Source: Kaistella gelatinilytica (GTDB lineage: Bacteria > Bacteroidota > Bacteroidia > Flavobacteriales > Weeksellaceae). From it: a stretch of DNA of 64,000 bases. The position numbers and the translations under genes were made by a program. The notes under the pieces were generated by a model. That model made no database searches. It worked only from the letters and a program-made list of their open reading frames with translations, and had not been told where the DNA came from. The first letter of the stretch is position 1, and each line of letters begins with the position of its first letter. This document shows, in pieces, positions 35,419 through 44,720 of the stretch. Where the stretch lies: NCBI RefSeq assembly GCF_015679325.1, contig NZ_JADPVI010000002.1, positions 176,798-240,797 on the forward strand. The letters run 5' to 3'.

Positions 35419-36815
35419 TCCGTTACTTTTCTTTTTGCTACCTGCGCCATCAATTCTGCTTCTACCACAACACTGTCGCGTACGTAGCCATAACCCTGCA
35501 TATGAACAATTCCTCTTCTGATCGGTTCTAGCAAATCGATTTTAAATAGTAGAGTATCTCCTGGAACTACTTTCTTCTTGAATTTTACTTTATCAATTTT
35601 AATAAAATAGGTAGAATAATTTTCAGGGTCAGGAACGCTTGCCAAAACTAAAATTCCGGCTGCCTGTGCCATTGCTTCTATCTGCAAAACGCCTGGCATA
35701 ACTGGCTCCAGCGGAAAGTGACCTACAAAAAACGGCTCGTTCATCGAAACATTTTTTAAGCCAACTACATGACTGTCTGACAATTCTAATATTTTATCGA
35801 TCAATAAAAATGGTGGTCTGTGGGGCAATAACCTCATGATCCCATTAATATCGAAAACCGGCTCTTTGGATAGATCAAAATCCGGAACATTTTTTCTTCT
35901 TTGTAATTTCCACTGCCGGTTCAGTTTTTTTGCAAACTGTGTGTTCACAAAATGTCCCGGTTTGTTGGCAATTACTTTTCCTTTAATTTTTACGCCGACC
36001 AAAGCTAAATCACCGATCACATCAAGCAACTTGTGACGTGCGGCTTCATTTGGATAATTTAAGGTCAGATTATCTAAAATTCCATTGGGTCTGATTGAAA
36101 TATCATCTTTACCAAAGGCCTTTTTCAGCTTTTCTGCAGTTTCCGGAGTTAATTCTTTATCGACGTAAACAATCGCATTCGAAATATCACCGCCTTTGAT
36201 AAGACCTGCGTCTAAGAGCATTTCTAATTCGTGAAGGAAACTGAAGGTTCTAGCGGAGGATATTTCATTTTTAAAATCTGCAATATCCTTTAAAGTAGCA
36301 TTTTGAGTTCCTAAAACTTTGGTCCCAAAATCTACCATGGTCGTCACTTCGTAATTATCTGAAGGAATAATGGTAAGCTCAGAACCGGTCGCAGCGTCTA
36401 CATAACTAAGAACTTCTTTTATTACCAGATATTCTCTGACAGCAGACTGTTCCTGGATACCGGCTTTTTCAATTGCTTCCACAAAAAACTTCGATGACCC
36501 ATCTAAAATAGGTGGTTCAGCACTGTTCATTTCTAAAATTGCATTGTCGATATCGCAACCAACCAATGCGGCGAGAAGATGTTCGCAAGTATGAATTCTT
36601 ACACCCAATTTTTCAAGTGTTGTTCCCCGCTCTGTAGTCGTAACGTAATTCACATCAGCTTCGATGTGAGGATGACCTTCAAGATCAGTTCTAACAAAGA
36701 TAAAACCTGAGTTTTCTTTTCCTGGTTTAATGGTCAGTTTTACTTCTTTTCCGGTATGAAGTCCTATTCCTGAGAGAGAAATCTCTTCGGATAAAGTTTT
36801 TTGCTTATCACTCAT
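35415..36815 (-). CDS. lpxC/fabZ: Bifunctional LpxC deacetylase / FabZ dehydratase
   Basis: A 466-residue fusion typical of Bacteroidetes. Residues 1 to about 300 are LpxC, the zinc UDP-3-O-acyl-GlcNAc deacetylase, with metal ligands in [10 protein letters not shown] and the H-x3-D pair in [10 protein letters not shown] plus the GHFVNTQ His. Residues from about 320 are FabZ, the 3-hydroxyacyl-ACP dehydratase, with [14 protein letters not shown], the catalytic His in [14 protein letters not shown] and the Glu in [12 protein letters not shown]. The fusion joins the committed step of lipid A with the fatty-acid step that competes for the same acyl-ACP. It overlaps lpxD by 8 nt and lpxA by 4 nt. 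Confidence 0.97.
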   Translation of the reverse strand: MSDKQKTLSEEISLSGIGLHTGKEVKLTIKPGKENSGFIFVRTDLEGHPHIEADVNYVTTTERGTTLEKLGVRIHTCEHLLAALVGCDIDNAILEMNSAEPPILDGSSKFFVEAIEKAGIQEQSAVREYLVIKEVLSYVDAATGSELTIIPSDNYEVTTMVDFGTKVLGTQNATLKDIADFKNEISSARTFSFLHELEMLLDAGLIKGGDISNAIVYVDKELTPETAEKLKKAFGKDDISIRPNGILDNLTLNYPNEAARHKLLDVIGDLALVGVKIKGKVIANKPGHFVNTQFAKKLNRQWKLQRRKNVPDFDLSKEPVFDINGIMRLLPHRPPFLLIDKILELSDSHVVGLKNVSMNEPFFVGHFPLEPVMPGVLQIEAMAQAAGILVLASVPDPENYSTYFIKIDKVKFKKKVVPGDTLLFKIDLLEPIRRGIVHMQGYGYVRDSVVVEAELMAQVAKRKVTE

Positions 36816-37839
36816 TAGTTTTATCTTTTGAGATATTTTCTAAGTTATTAATTCTTTTTACAATCTGGCTGAAATTTCTGAAATGAACATAATTTCTTCT
36901 GTATTCGCCTGCATTGATCGCGGGAGAGCCATAAAGAATCTCATTATCTTTCGCACTCGAATTCACTCCACTTTGGGCCTGAATTCTCACCTGACTTCCT
37001 ATGGTAATATGACCCACAATCCCAACCTGACCACCAATCTGGTTCCAGTCACCGATCACAGTCGATCCTGCAATTCCTGTTTGAGCAGCAATTACATTGT
37101 TCTGACCGATCTTTACGTTGTGAGCAATTTGAATTAAATTATCAATTTTGGTTCCTTTGCCAATGACAGTCGAACCAATAGTTCCACGATCGATCGTACA
37201 GTTTGCACCAACTTCTACATCATCTTCCAGCACCACGTTTCCGAGTTGCGGGATTTTTTGATAGCCGTCTTTGGTGGGTTGAAAACCGAAACCGTCTGAA
37301 CCAATTACCGTATTTGAATGTACGATGCAATTATCACCGATCACACAGTAATCATAGATTCTTACGCCACTATAAATAACGCAGTTTTTTCCAATTTTCA
37401 CGCTTTTACCTATAAAAACCTGCGGATAAATTTGACTTTCATCGCCAATTCGCACTTTTTCCGAAACACAGGTAAAAGCTCCTACATACACATTTTCACC
37501 CACTTTTGCGGTTTCGTGAAATACTGCGCCGTCTTCAATACCCGATTTTCTACCCTGCATTTCTTTATAAAGATTCATTAAAATCTGAAAAGATAGATAG
37601 GCATCTTCTACGGCGATAACGGTTGCTGGATAAGAGTCTTTTGTTATTAGTTTTTCGGAAACAATGAGAACTGAGCATTTTGAAGTCTCAATTTGATCTG
37701 CAAATCTTTCTTGTGCAACGAAAGAAAGGTGGCCTTCTTCGCCACTTTCAATAGGTGAAACTCCACTGATCGTCGCAGTTTCATCGCCTATAATTTTTCC
37801 GTTAATAACATTTGCAATCTGAGATGCTGTAAATTCCAT
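36808..37839 (-). CDS. lpxD: UDP-3-O-acylglucosamine N-acyltransferase LpxD
   Basis: A 343-residue LpxD with an N-terminal uridine-binding domain, long hexapeptide repeats, the catalytic His in [11 protein letters not shown], a second His in GIVGHITIG and a C-terminal helix ([15 protein letters not shown]). The frame begins with TTG at 37848, but the ATG at 37839 lies 6 nt after a TATATTTG promoter box and is the better start. It is the first gene of the lipid A operon lpxD-lpxC/fabZ-lpxA-efp-lpxD2. Confidence 0.95.
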   Translation of the reverse strand: MEFTASQIANVINGKIIGDETATISGVSPIESGEEGHLSFVAQERFADQIETSKCSVLIVSEKLITKDSYPATVIAVEDAYLSFQILMNLYKEMQGRKSGIEDGAVFHETAKVGENVYVGAFTCVSEKVRIGDESQIYPQVFIGKSVKIGKNCVIYSGVRIYDYCVIGDNCIVHSNTVIGSDGFGFQPTKDGYQKIPQLGNVVLEDDVEVGANCTIDRGTIGSTVIGKGTKIDNLIQIAHNVKIGQNNVIAAQTGIAGSTVIGDWNQIGGQVGIVGHITIGSQVRIQAQSGVNSSAKDNEILYGSPAINAGEYRRNYVHFRNFSQIVKRINNLENISKDKTNE

Positions 37840-37845
37840 ATCTTG

Positions 37846-37874
37846 CAAATATAAGAAATTCCCAAATATGTCAA
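37846..37874 (-). promoter_or_regulatory. Promoter of the lipid A operon (TTG, 18 nt, TATATTTG)
   Basis: On the minus strand TTG (37872-37874), an 18-nt spacer and TATATTTG (37846-37853), a full consensus match, lie 6 nt before the lpxD ATG. The predicted mRNA has almost no leader. Confidence 0.6.
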
Positions 37875-37896
37875 TTCCTTTTCAGTGAAAAATATT

Positions 37897-39111
37897 CTAC
37901 TCTATTTCTCTTGGAAAGGATAAAATATACTTGGTATTCAGCTGATTGATATAAGAGGAAAGGATCTGGTTTTCAGAATTCTCAAGCGTGATTTTTTTGC
38001 CATTTTTCTGGAGTAAATAAATGGGCTGTATGTCCTTATTATAAGGCAGCAAACTTCGGGAGATCTCGTCAACCAATTCTGCACCATTTGTAATGTTAAA
38101 TTTCAGATTCGTTTTTTTGATCTTATCTTTAATAAATTCAGGATCAAAAGGTTGTGAAGAGATAATGGTTTTCGGAAATTCGCGCCGAATCACGCATTTA
38201 CAGAAATAAGAAAGAATGAAGTCTTCATTTTTTGACCAAAATTTAATTGCCTGGATCAGATCATTATCATCAAGATCTGTAAACCTTTGGATGTCTTCTT
38301 CAGTCGCACTTTCAAAATAATTTTTATGAAGAAAATATTTTAAATTCTCGGAAGCAGGCAGATCTTTTCCTTCTGAAATTAAAAATTTAGCACGTTCCAG
38401 AATTTTGATTAAAAGATGTTCAGCCAGAACTGAAGTTTTATGGTAATACACTTGCCAGTACATAAACATTCGGGCGGTGAGGAAATTTTCAATGGAATAA
38501 ATTCCTTTTGCATCAATGACGAGTTCATCTTCAGAAACATTCATCATCGATATAATTCGCTGGGTATTTACATTTCCTTCTGAAACACCGGTATAAAAAC
38601 TATCTCTTTTTAAATAATCCAGACGATCTACATCAAGCTGGGAAGAGATCAACTGATTGAAAAACTTTCGGTGGTATTTTCCCTGAAACATTTTGATTGC
38701 CATTGAAAGTTCTCCATTAAATTCAACATTCATCTTATTCATGAGCAGAAGCGACAATTTTTCGTGATGCCAATCATCCATCAACATATTTTCTAAGGCA
38801 TGTGAAAAAGGACCGTGACCAACATCGTGAAGTAAAATTGCCAGTAACGCAGATCTTTCTTCTTCCTTTGAAATCTCAATCCCTTTTAATTTTAAAGTTT
38901 CCAAAGCTGTAAACATCAAATGCATCGCGCCCAAAGCATGATGAAATCTCGTATGAGTAGCGCCCGGAAAAATTAAATTAAGTAAACCCGTTTGGGAAAT
39001 CCTGCGCAATCTTTGAAAATAAGGATGTTCAATAACATCAAAAATAATTTCTGTAGGGATCTTGATAAAACCGTGAACCGGATCGTTGATAATTTTAAGC
39101 TTATTGGTCAT
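37897..39111 (-). CDS. HD-domain phosphohydrolase (dNTPase/SAMHD1-like)
   Basis: A 404-residue metal-dependent hydrolase. It starts INDPVHGFIKIP, has RLRRISQTGL and FHHALGAMHLM supplying the first His, and the diagnostic motif LLHDVGHGPFSHALE (about residues 92-106), then QLDVDRLDYLKRDSFYTGVSEG, the pattern of the YwfO/SAMHD1-like HD family. The substrate may be a dNTP or another phosphorylated nucleotide. It lies upstream of the lipid A operon, whose promoter starts after its stop, so it is probably transcribed separately. Confidence 0.88.
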   Translation of the reverse strand: MTNKLKIINDPVHGFIKIPTEIIFDVIEHPYFQRLRRISQTGLLNLIFPGATHTRFHHALGAMHLMFTALETLKLKGIEISKEEERSALLAILLHDVGHGPFSHALENMLMDDWHHEKLSLLLMNKMNVEFNGELSMAIKMFQGKYHRKFFNQLISSQLDVDRLDYLKRDSFYTGVSEGNVNTQRIISMMNVSEDELVIDAKGIYSIENFLTARMFMYWQVYYHKTSVLAEHLLIKILERAKFLISEGKDLPASENLKYFLHKNYFESATEEDIQRFTDLDDNDLIQAIKFWSKNEDFILSYFCKCVIRREFPKTIISSQPFDPEFIKDKIKKTNLKFNITNGAELVDEISRSLLPYNKDIQPIYLLQKNGKKITLENSENQILSSYINQLNTKYILSFPREIE

Positions 39112-39427
39112 CTTTTGGAACTAAATGTTTGAGAAAGCACAAAATTAATTATAATAAAACAAAGTTCTTAACTTATCCTCTCAATTAAAAAAACGTCGGA
39201 AAATTGAATTAGAATTATTGATTGTACAAAACAAGAAACGAGCGAATTTGTTCAAAATTTATTTAAAATTTACAGAAATTTTGAGATTTATCGACAATTC
39301 ATTAACTCAAGTTTAACTTTTTTGAGGAAAGTTTTGGGGCAAATTTAAGAACATTTGGTTGTATTTTTGATGCACTAAACAGAGTTCAAAAACATTGAAC
39401 TTTAATTTTAAATATTGAATTTTTTGT
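39112..39427. other. Divergent intergenic region between the HD gene and porX
   Basis: A 316-nt AT-rich region that must carry the promoters of two diverging genes. A TATTTTTG at about 39362-39369 (plus strand) fits a -7 box for porX, with a 5' leader of about 50-60 nt, but no TTG is well spaced. No other feature is seen. Confidence 0.35.
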
Positions 39428-40969
39428 ATGACAAAATTGATTTGGATTGATGATGAAGTAGATTTACTTAAACCTCATATTGTATTTTTAGAAAACAAAG
39501 GCTACCAGGTTTCACCCGTAAATAACGTGAACGAAGCCCTTGAAATGATAGAAAAAGAGAATTTCGTACTGGCTTTGCTCGATGAAAATATGCCTGGAAT
39601 TTCTGGTCTGGAAGCAATTCCCATGATCAAAAATATAGATTCTGCCATCAAAATTGTGATGGTGACGAAGAATGAAGAGGAGCGAATTATGGAAGAAGCG
39701 ATTGGTTCTCAGATCGCAGATTATATCTTGAAACCTGTAAATCCTAATCAGGTTTTATTGTCGTTAAAGAAAAACCTTCAGGAAGAAACTTTGGTAGAAC
39801 AGAAAACAATTTTGCAATATCAACAGGAATTCCGGAATCTTTCTATGGAACTTTCTTATCTGAGAACTTACCACGACTGGGCAGAATATTACAAGAAAAT
39901 CCTGAACTGGGAAATAAAATTTGACAAGGTTTTCGACAGCGAATTTTCAGAATTGTTGCAGTCGCAAAAAGAAGAAGCGAACATTCAGTTTTCTAAATTT
40001 ATTGAAAACAACTATGAAGACTGGTTGAATTCCAGTGACAAGCCACTGATGAGTCACACGCTGTTCAAGGAAAAAGTAAAGCCAGAAGTTGAGAAAGAAA
40101 AAGTTTTATTGTTGATGATCGATAATCTTCGTTACGATCAATGGAAAGTGATTGAACCTCTTTTCACAAGATTTTACAATAAAACATCAGAAGATTATTA
40201 CTACAGTATTTTACCAACTGCGACACAATACGCGCGAAATGCTTTTTTTGCTGGATTAATGCCTTCAGAAATCGAAAAAAGATTTCCGGATTACTGGATC
40301 AATGATAATGAAGAAGGAAATAAAAATGAACATGAGCGCGATTTTTTAGAAGACCAAATGAAGCGTCTCGGTCTATCTGGGAAAAGCATGAAATATCTGA
40401 AAATTTTGAATTCAGATTTTGAGCGAAAGATTTTAGATGATTTCAATCAACATAAAAATAATGATTTATTGGTGATTGTTTATAATTTCATCGATATTTT
40501 GTCTCATGCAAAAACCGACAATGTTATTGTAAATCAATTGATCAGAGATGATAAAACATTCAGATCATTAACGTACAACTGGTTTGAGAATTCATCGTTA
40601 TTAAAAATCATTAAACAGGCGGCTGAAAACGGTTTCAAACTCGTATTAACGACCGATCACGGAACAATTTATGTGAAAAAGCCGAGCAAAGTTGTTGGTG
40701 ACAGAGAAACCTCAACAAATATCCGCTACAAAACCGGACGAAGTTTAACCTATGAAAAAAGCGATGTTTGGGCAGTTTCCAACCCAGAAAAATTATTTTT
40801 ACCGAAAGGGAATTTAAGTTCAAAATATATTTTTGCAAAGAATAATATCTTTTTGGCGTATCCGAAAAATTATAATCATTTTGTAAATTATTACAAAGAA
40901 ACGTATCAACATGGTGGGATTTCTTTAGAAGAGGTCATCATACCGATTTGTGTTTTAGAACCCAAATAG
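39428..40969 (+). CDS. porX: PorX, response regulator with PglZ domain (T9SS control)
   Basis: A 513-residue two-part regulator. Residues 1-120 form a receiver domain with the acidic pair DDE at the start, phospho-acceptor Asp 52 in LALLDENMPG, the switch Thr in MVTKNEEE and the Lys in YILKPVNP. The rest is a PglZ/alkaline-phosphatase-like domain (LLMIDNLRYDQW, then FAGLMPSEIEKRFPDYW, then LVLTTDHGTIYVKKP) containing the metal-binding Asp and His residues. PorX of Porphyromonas and Flavobacterium controls type IX secretion with the kinase PorY, which is not here. Its presence fits the type B sorted protein at 14394. Confidence 0.94.
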   Translation: MTKLIWIDDEVDLLKPHIVFLENKGYQVSPVNNVNEALEMIEKENFVLALLDENMPGISGLEAIPMIKNIDSAIKIVMVTKNEEERIMEEAIGSQIADYILKPVNPNQVLLSLKKNLQEETLVEQKTILQYQQEFRNLSMELSYLRTYHDWAEYYKKILNWEIKFDKVFDSEFSELLQSQKEEANIQFSKFIENNYEDWLNSSDKPLMSHTLFKEKVKPEVEKEKVLLLMIDNLRYDQWKVIEPLFTRFYNKTSEDYYYSILPTATQYARNAFFAGLMPSEIEKRFPDYWINDNEEGNKNEHERDFLEDQMKRLGLSGKSMKYLKILNSDFERKILDDFNQHKNNDLLVIVYNFIDILSHAKTDNVIVNQLIRDDKTFRSLTYNWFENSSLLKIIKQAAENGFKLVLTTDHGTIYVKKPSKVVGDRETSTNIRYKTGRSLTYEKSDVWAVSNPEKLFLPKGNLSSKYIFAKNNIFLAYPKNYNHFVNYYKETYQHGGISLEEVIIPICVLEPK

Positions 40970-41004
40970 TTTGTTTTCATAGTTTATTTTATTTGGGTTT
41001 ATCG

Positions 41005-41040
41005 GGCGGGAAAGATCAGAGATTTTTCCCGCCTTTTTTT
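41005..41040 (+). terminator. Terminator of porX
   Basis: Perfect 9-bp stem GGCGGGAAA/TTTCCCGCC and seven T residues, 36 nt after the stop codon. Confidence 0.9.
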
Positions 41041-41074
41041 GTACATTCATATCGAATTATTTAAAACAATATCA

Positions 41075-41572
41075 ATGCAAAATGTAAAAACTGCACTGGA
41101 AGATTTTGGAATCGATAAAAACGAAATCCTAAGCCTTCTGGAAAATGACGAAATGTTTCAGGCGATAAGAATTATTGAAACAAAAACCAATTTCAATATG
41201 ACTAACACGATGCATCTGCTGAATAGCATCTATAATAAAGAAGAGCAATTTACCTATGATTTTAATGCAATCGAAAATAATCAGAAAGTTAATTATGAAA
41301 TTAAGGACGGTAATGTTACAGTAACATTCAGCGAAAATGGTGAACCTGAGAAAGTTATTGATCCCAACGATAAAGACTGGCCTAAAGTAAGAAAAGCACT
41401 CAATCATATTCCAGAAATTGCGGAGTATGAGAAGGAGTTTTCAGAAAATGCCATTAATCATCCTAAAAAAAGCAGTTTGTTTGTTGAGGAAAGTCCAGTG
41501 AAAAAATGGAAATACTTTGTGCTTATCGTTGCAATCCTGGCTGCAGCTTATTATCTTTATCAAAATTATTAA
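41075..41572 (+). CDS. Tail-anchored protein with L7/L12-CTD-like N-terminus
   Basis: A 165-residue protein with a soluble N-terminal part and a single C-terminal membrane helix (KYFVLIVAILAAAYYLY) ending six residues from the C-terminus. The first 50 residues (EILSLLENDEMFQAIRIIE, then TNTMHLLNSIY) follow the pattern of the ribosomal L7/L12 C-terminal domain, which recurs in small Bacteroidetes proteins. The resemblance is by eye. Function is unknown. The open frame starts at a TTG at 41039, but ATG 41075 is preferred because the upstream part lies over the porX terminator tail. The next gene, xth, starts 5 nt after its stop. Confidence 0.7.
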   Translation: MQNVKTALEDFGIDKNEILSLLENDEMFQAIRIIETKTNFNMTNTMHLLNSIYNKEEQFTYDFNAIENNQKVNYEIKDGNVTVTFSENGEPEKVIDPNDKDWPKVRKALNHIPEIAEYEKEFSENAINHPKKSSLFVEESPVKKWKYFVLIVAILAAAYYLYQNY

Positions 41573-41576
41573 TTCA

Positions 41577-42338
41577 ATGAAAATTATCTCATATAATGTC
41601 AACGGAATTAGAGCAGCATTTACCAAAGATTTTTTAGGTTGGTTAAAAGTTGCTGATCCCGATGTGATCTGCATCCAGGAAAGCAAAGCTGGAAACGACC
41701 AGATCGATATTGAAAGTTTAGAAAAAAATGGATATCACAGTTTCTGGCATTCTGCGCAAAAGAAAGGATATTCCGGCGTCGGGATTGCATCGAAAGTAAA
41801 ACCTAAACATATTGAGTACGGTTGTGGAATTGAACATTACGACAGCGAAGGAAGAATAATGCGCGCTGATTTCGAAGATCTGTCGGTGATTTCGGTTTAC
41901 GTTCCGTCCGCTTCTAATATTGACAGACTTGAATTTAAAATGAAATTTTGTTATGATTTTCTTGATTATATAAAAGAGTTGAAGAAAACGATTCCTAACC
42001 TCGTTATTTGCGGTGATTTTAATATTTGTCATGAAGCGATCGATATTCACAATCCGAAAGGTTTAGCGACTACTTCCGGCTTTCTTCCGATGGAAAGAGA
42101 ATGGATGACGAAATTCATAGCTGAATGTGAATTGATCGACAGTTTCCGGTATTTTAATTCGCAACCAGATCATTATTCCTGGTGGAGTTACCGACAAAAT
42201 TCAAGAGCCAATAACAAAGGTTGGAGACTGGATTATAATTTTGTGTCTTATACTTTAAAGGAAAGGCTTTCGAGAGCGGTTATATTAAATGAAGCGGTGC
42301 ATTCGGATCATTGTCCGGTTCTGGTGGAGCTTTTGTGA
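41577..42338 (+). CDS. xth: Exodeoxyribonuclease III
   Basis: A 253-residue AP endonuclease/3'-5' exonuclease of base-excision repair. Catalytic motifs are NVNGIRAA with the first Asn, CIQESKA with the metal-binding Glu, SVYVPSAS, VICGDFNICHEAID with the Asp/Asn pair, SRANNKGWRLDYNFVS and the C-terminal His in HSDHCPVL. All catalytic residues are present. The frame extends upstream to 41517 in overlap with the preceding gene, but ATG 41577 gives the canonical start MKIISYNVNG. Confidence 0.95.
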   Translation: MKIISYNVNGIRAAFTKDFLGWLKVADPDVICIQESKAGNDQIDIESLEKNGYHSFWHSAQKKGYSGVGIASKVKPKHIEYGCGIEHYDSEGRIMRADFEDLSVISVYVPSASNIDRLEFKMKFCYDFLDYIKELKKTIPNLVICGDFNICHEAIDIHNPKGLATTSGFLPMEREWMTKFIAECELIDSFRYFNSQPDHYSWWSYRQNSRANNKGWRLDYNFVSYTLKERLSRAVILNEAVHSDHCPVLVELL

Positions 42339-42507
42339 AGTTATTTTATTTTAACGCAAGGAACACAAAGATTATTCTTTTAGGATTAATAACTGTAAGA
42401 GCGCGAAGGAGTTACACTTAGCTGTAAGTGCAAGGTTTTCGAACACGTGAATTTTAGTTTTTAGTTTTCTTAATTAAATATGGGTCTTGTTTTTAAAAAC
42501 TTCCTTC

Positions 42508-42590
42508 GACCCGACTTGAGTGGAGCTCTTTTTGTGGAATATAGTGGAACAAAAAAGCGGGAATGTAAGGCGGAAATAGTCGCCCAAAAG
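42508..42590. repeat. Second intergenic repeat element (Bacteroidetes type, inverted)
   Basis: This segment contains CGACCCGACTTGAGTGGAGC, then a T/A-rich inner hairpin (CTTTTTGTGG facing GGAACAAAAAAG), then AAGGCGGAAATAGTCGCCC. Read on the minus strand it follows the same order of blocks as the element at 12759-12840. It lies between xth and rlpA, in a 309-nt region without genes. Confidence 0.4.
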
Positions 42591-42595
42591 AAAGC

Positions 42596-42628
42596 ATAAA
42601 AAAAGCCGACTCAAATGAATCGGCTTTT
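42596..42628 (-). terminator. Terminator of rlpA
   Basis: Stem AAGCCGA/TCGGCTT with a 10-nt loop. On the minus strand a T run follows, 19 nt after the stop codon of the RlpA-like gene. Confidence 0.85.
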
Positions 42629-42647
42629 CTGTTCTTTAAACATCTAG

Positions 42648-43031
42648 TTAATCGTTGTCGACATTGATGATTTCATATTCAACGGGCATTGTTCCTTTTT
42701 TGGTATCCCCTATTGATTTGTACGCTGCTTTGGAAAGATCAATGGCTCTGGAAGAATGAAAAGGACCACGGTCATTAACTTCTACTATTACACTTTTTCC
42801 TGATCTCAAATTGGTTACCTTTAGCATGGTGCCGAAAGGAAGCGTTCTGTTAGCTGCGGTCATTTTAGAATTGCTGAAAATTTCACCGCTTGCTGTTTTT
42901 CTACCGTTGAACTTATCGTGATAGAAAGATGCAATACTTGTCTTTGCATCGTCGGCATTATATTTGTTAAATGAATATAGACCGAGTGTTGAAATCATCA
43001 TTATGATTAGGAGTATTCCTCTTTTCATCAT
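42648..43031 (-). CDS. RlpA-like septal ring protein (double-psi beta-barrel)
   Basis: A 127-residue exported protein with a signal peptide or anchor (MMKRGILLIIMMISTLGLYSF) and a complete RlpA-like double-psi barrel: ASFYHDKFNGRKTASGEIF, MTAANRTLPFGTMLKVTN, VIVEVNDRGPF and RAIDLSKAAYKSIG. RlpA-family proteins act on peptidoglycan, some as lytic transglycosylases on denuded glycan strands, and the catalytic Asp region VNDRGPF is present. There is no SPOR domain. It is a single-gene unit with its own promoter and terminator. Confidence 0.9.
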   Translation of the reverse strand: MMKRGILLIIMMISTLGLYSFNKYNADDAKTSIASFYHDKFNGRKTASGEIFSNSKMTAANRTLPFGTMLKVTNLRSGKSVIVEVNDRGPFHSSRAIDLSKAAYKSIGDTKKGTMPVEYEIINVDND

Positions 43032-43061
43032 TTTGAATTATTTTTATTGGTTTTGACTCTG

Positions 43062-43090
43062 CAAATTTATTCCATAATCATCACTTGCAA
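43062..43090 (-). promoter_or_regulatory. Promoter of rlpA (TTG, 18 nt, TAAATTTG)
   Basis: On the minus strand TTG (43088-43090), an 18-nt spacer and TAAATTTG (43062-43069) lie 30 nt before the ATG. The remaining upstream sequence to 43288 shows no other feature. Confidence 0.55.
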
Positions 43091-43288
43091 CACTCACTGT
43101 GTTAAACTGTCTTAACGAATTGTTAAGGTTTTGTTAAGGTTCGCTGTCTAATCACTAATCATAGGAGTTCACAAAGGTTCTTAATTTGTGTTAAAATTGA
43201 CTGCTAAATGTTAATTTTATTAACAAACTAATGCATACTATCTTGTTAAATTAAGCTAAAACTCACTGATAATCAATCATTATAGCAT

Positions 43289-43320
43289 AAAAAAACTTCC
43301 ATATTATATGGAAGTTTTTT
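43289..43320. terminator. Bidirectional terminator downstream of rimO
   Basis: A long hairpin AAAAACTTCCATAT/ATATGGAAGTTTTT with T runs on both strands. It lies 54 nt after the rimO stop on the minus strand and upstream of the rlpA promoter. Confidence 0.85.
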
Positions 43321-43374
43321 GTATTAAATTCTATTGATTTATAATCAAAAATCAACGGTTTCTTTAAATTTTTA

Positions 43375-44676
43375 CTAAACGAGTTCGCCAATCAGATCAA
43401 ATTCTTCTGCAGAAGTTATTTTAATATCTGCGAATTCACCGATCGATAAATAAATATTTTCGGCTGGAACTAAAACAGTATTGTCAACATCCGGCGAATC
43501 AAATTCTGTACGTCCGACAAAATAGTTCCCTTCTTTGCGGTCGAAAATACAACGGAAGGTTTGTCCGATCTTCGCCTGGTTTTTCTCCCAGGAAATCTGA
43601 GACTGTAATTCCATGATCTCTTCTACCCTCGCTTCTTTTACTTCTTGTGGAACATCGTCCTCTAAAACGTAAGCAGTCGTATTTTCTTCGTGAGAATACG
43701 TGAAGCAACCTAAACGGTCGAATCTCTGTTCACGGACCCACTCTTTCATTTCCTGAAATTTCTCTTCAGTTTCTCCTGGGAAACCTACGATCAAAGTCGT
43801 TCTTATTGCCATATCTGGAACTTTCTCCCGGAATTTCGCTAAAAGAGCATCTGTTTTTTCGTGCGAAGTTCCACGTTTCATGGCTTTCAACAAATCTGAA
43901 TTGATGTGTTGCAATGGAATATCGATATAATTACAAACCTTTGGTTCGTTCTTGATAATTTCTAAAACATCTTCCGGGAATCCTGTTGGGAATGCGTAAT
44001 GTAAACGAATCCATTCGATTCCTTCCACTTTTACCAAACGTAAAAGCAGATCTCCTAATGCGCGTTTCTTATAAAGATCTAACCCGTAATAGGTTAAATC
44101 CTGTGCGATAAGGATTAATTCTTTAACGCCTTTTTTAGCTAATTTTTCAGCTTCAATGACCAAATTTTCAATGGGTGTAGAAATGTTTCCACCTCTCATT
44201 AATGGGATTGCGCAGAATGAACAAGGTCGGTCGCAACCTTCGGATATTTTTAAATAAGCGTAATGTTTTGGTGTGGTGAGTAATCTTTCGCCCACTAATT
44301 CGTGTTTGTAATCTGCACCTAGATGCTTTAATAATAAAGGAAGATCACGTGTACCGAAATATTGATCAACATCAGGGATCTCACGCAGCAAGTCTGGTTT
44401 GTATCTTTCGGAAAGACATCCTGTAACAAAAACTTTCTCTACTTCACCGCGATTTTTAGCTTCAACATATTCTAAGATCGTGTTGATTGACTCTTCTTTT
44501 GCATTATCAATAAATCCACAGGTATTGATAACCACAATATCTCCTTTGTCTTCGTGTACTACTTCTTTCCCGTTGGCTAATAACTGCCCCATCAAGACTT
44601 CAGAATCGTACACATTTTTGGAACAACCCAAAGTGACGATATTGATTTTCTTTTTTCCTACTGATTTTGTGCGCAT
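43375..44676 (-). CDS. rimO: Ribosomal protein S12 methylthiotransferase RimO
   Basis: A 433-residue radical-SAM enzyme that methylthiolates the conserved Asp of ribosomal protein S12. It shows the N-terminal UPF0004 domain with three cluster Cys (TLGCSKN, INTCGF, VTGCLSERY), the radical-SAM motif EGCDRPCSFCAIP (C-x3-C-x2-C), RLHYAFPTGFP, IPLQHINSDLLKAMKRG and a C-terminal TRAM domain. The ATG seven codons inside the open frame (44676) is taken as the start. It lies 44 nt downstream of the antiporter gene and is probably co-transcribed with it. Confidence 0.95.
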   Translation of the reverse strand: MRTKSVGKKKINIVTLGCSKNVYDSEVLMGQLLANGKEVVHEDKGDIVVINTCGFIDNAKEESINTILEYVEAKNRGEVEKVFVTGCLSERYKPDLLREIPDVDQYFGTRDLPLLLKHLGADYKHELVGERLLTTPKHYAYLKISEGCDRPCSFCAIPLMRGGNISTPIENLVIEAEKLAKKGVKELILIAQDLTYYGLDLYKKRALGDLLLRLVKVEGIEWIRLHYAFPTGFPEDVLEIIKNEPKVCNYIDIPLQHINSDLLKAMKRGTSHEKTDALLAKFREKVPDMAIRTTLIVGFPGETEEKFQEMKEWVREQRFDRLGCFTYSHEENTTAYVLEDDVPQEVKEARVEEIMELQSQISWEKNQAKIGQTFRCIFDRKEGNYFVGRTEFDSPDVDNTVLVPAENIYLSIGEFADIKITSAEEFDLIGELV

Positions 44677-44720
44677 TATAAAATTAATTGGGCGCAAAGG
44701 TAAGGTATAAAAACGAAAAA

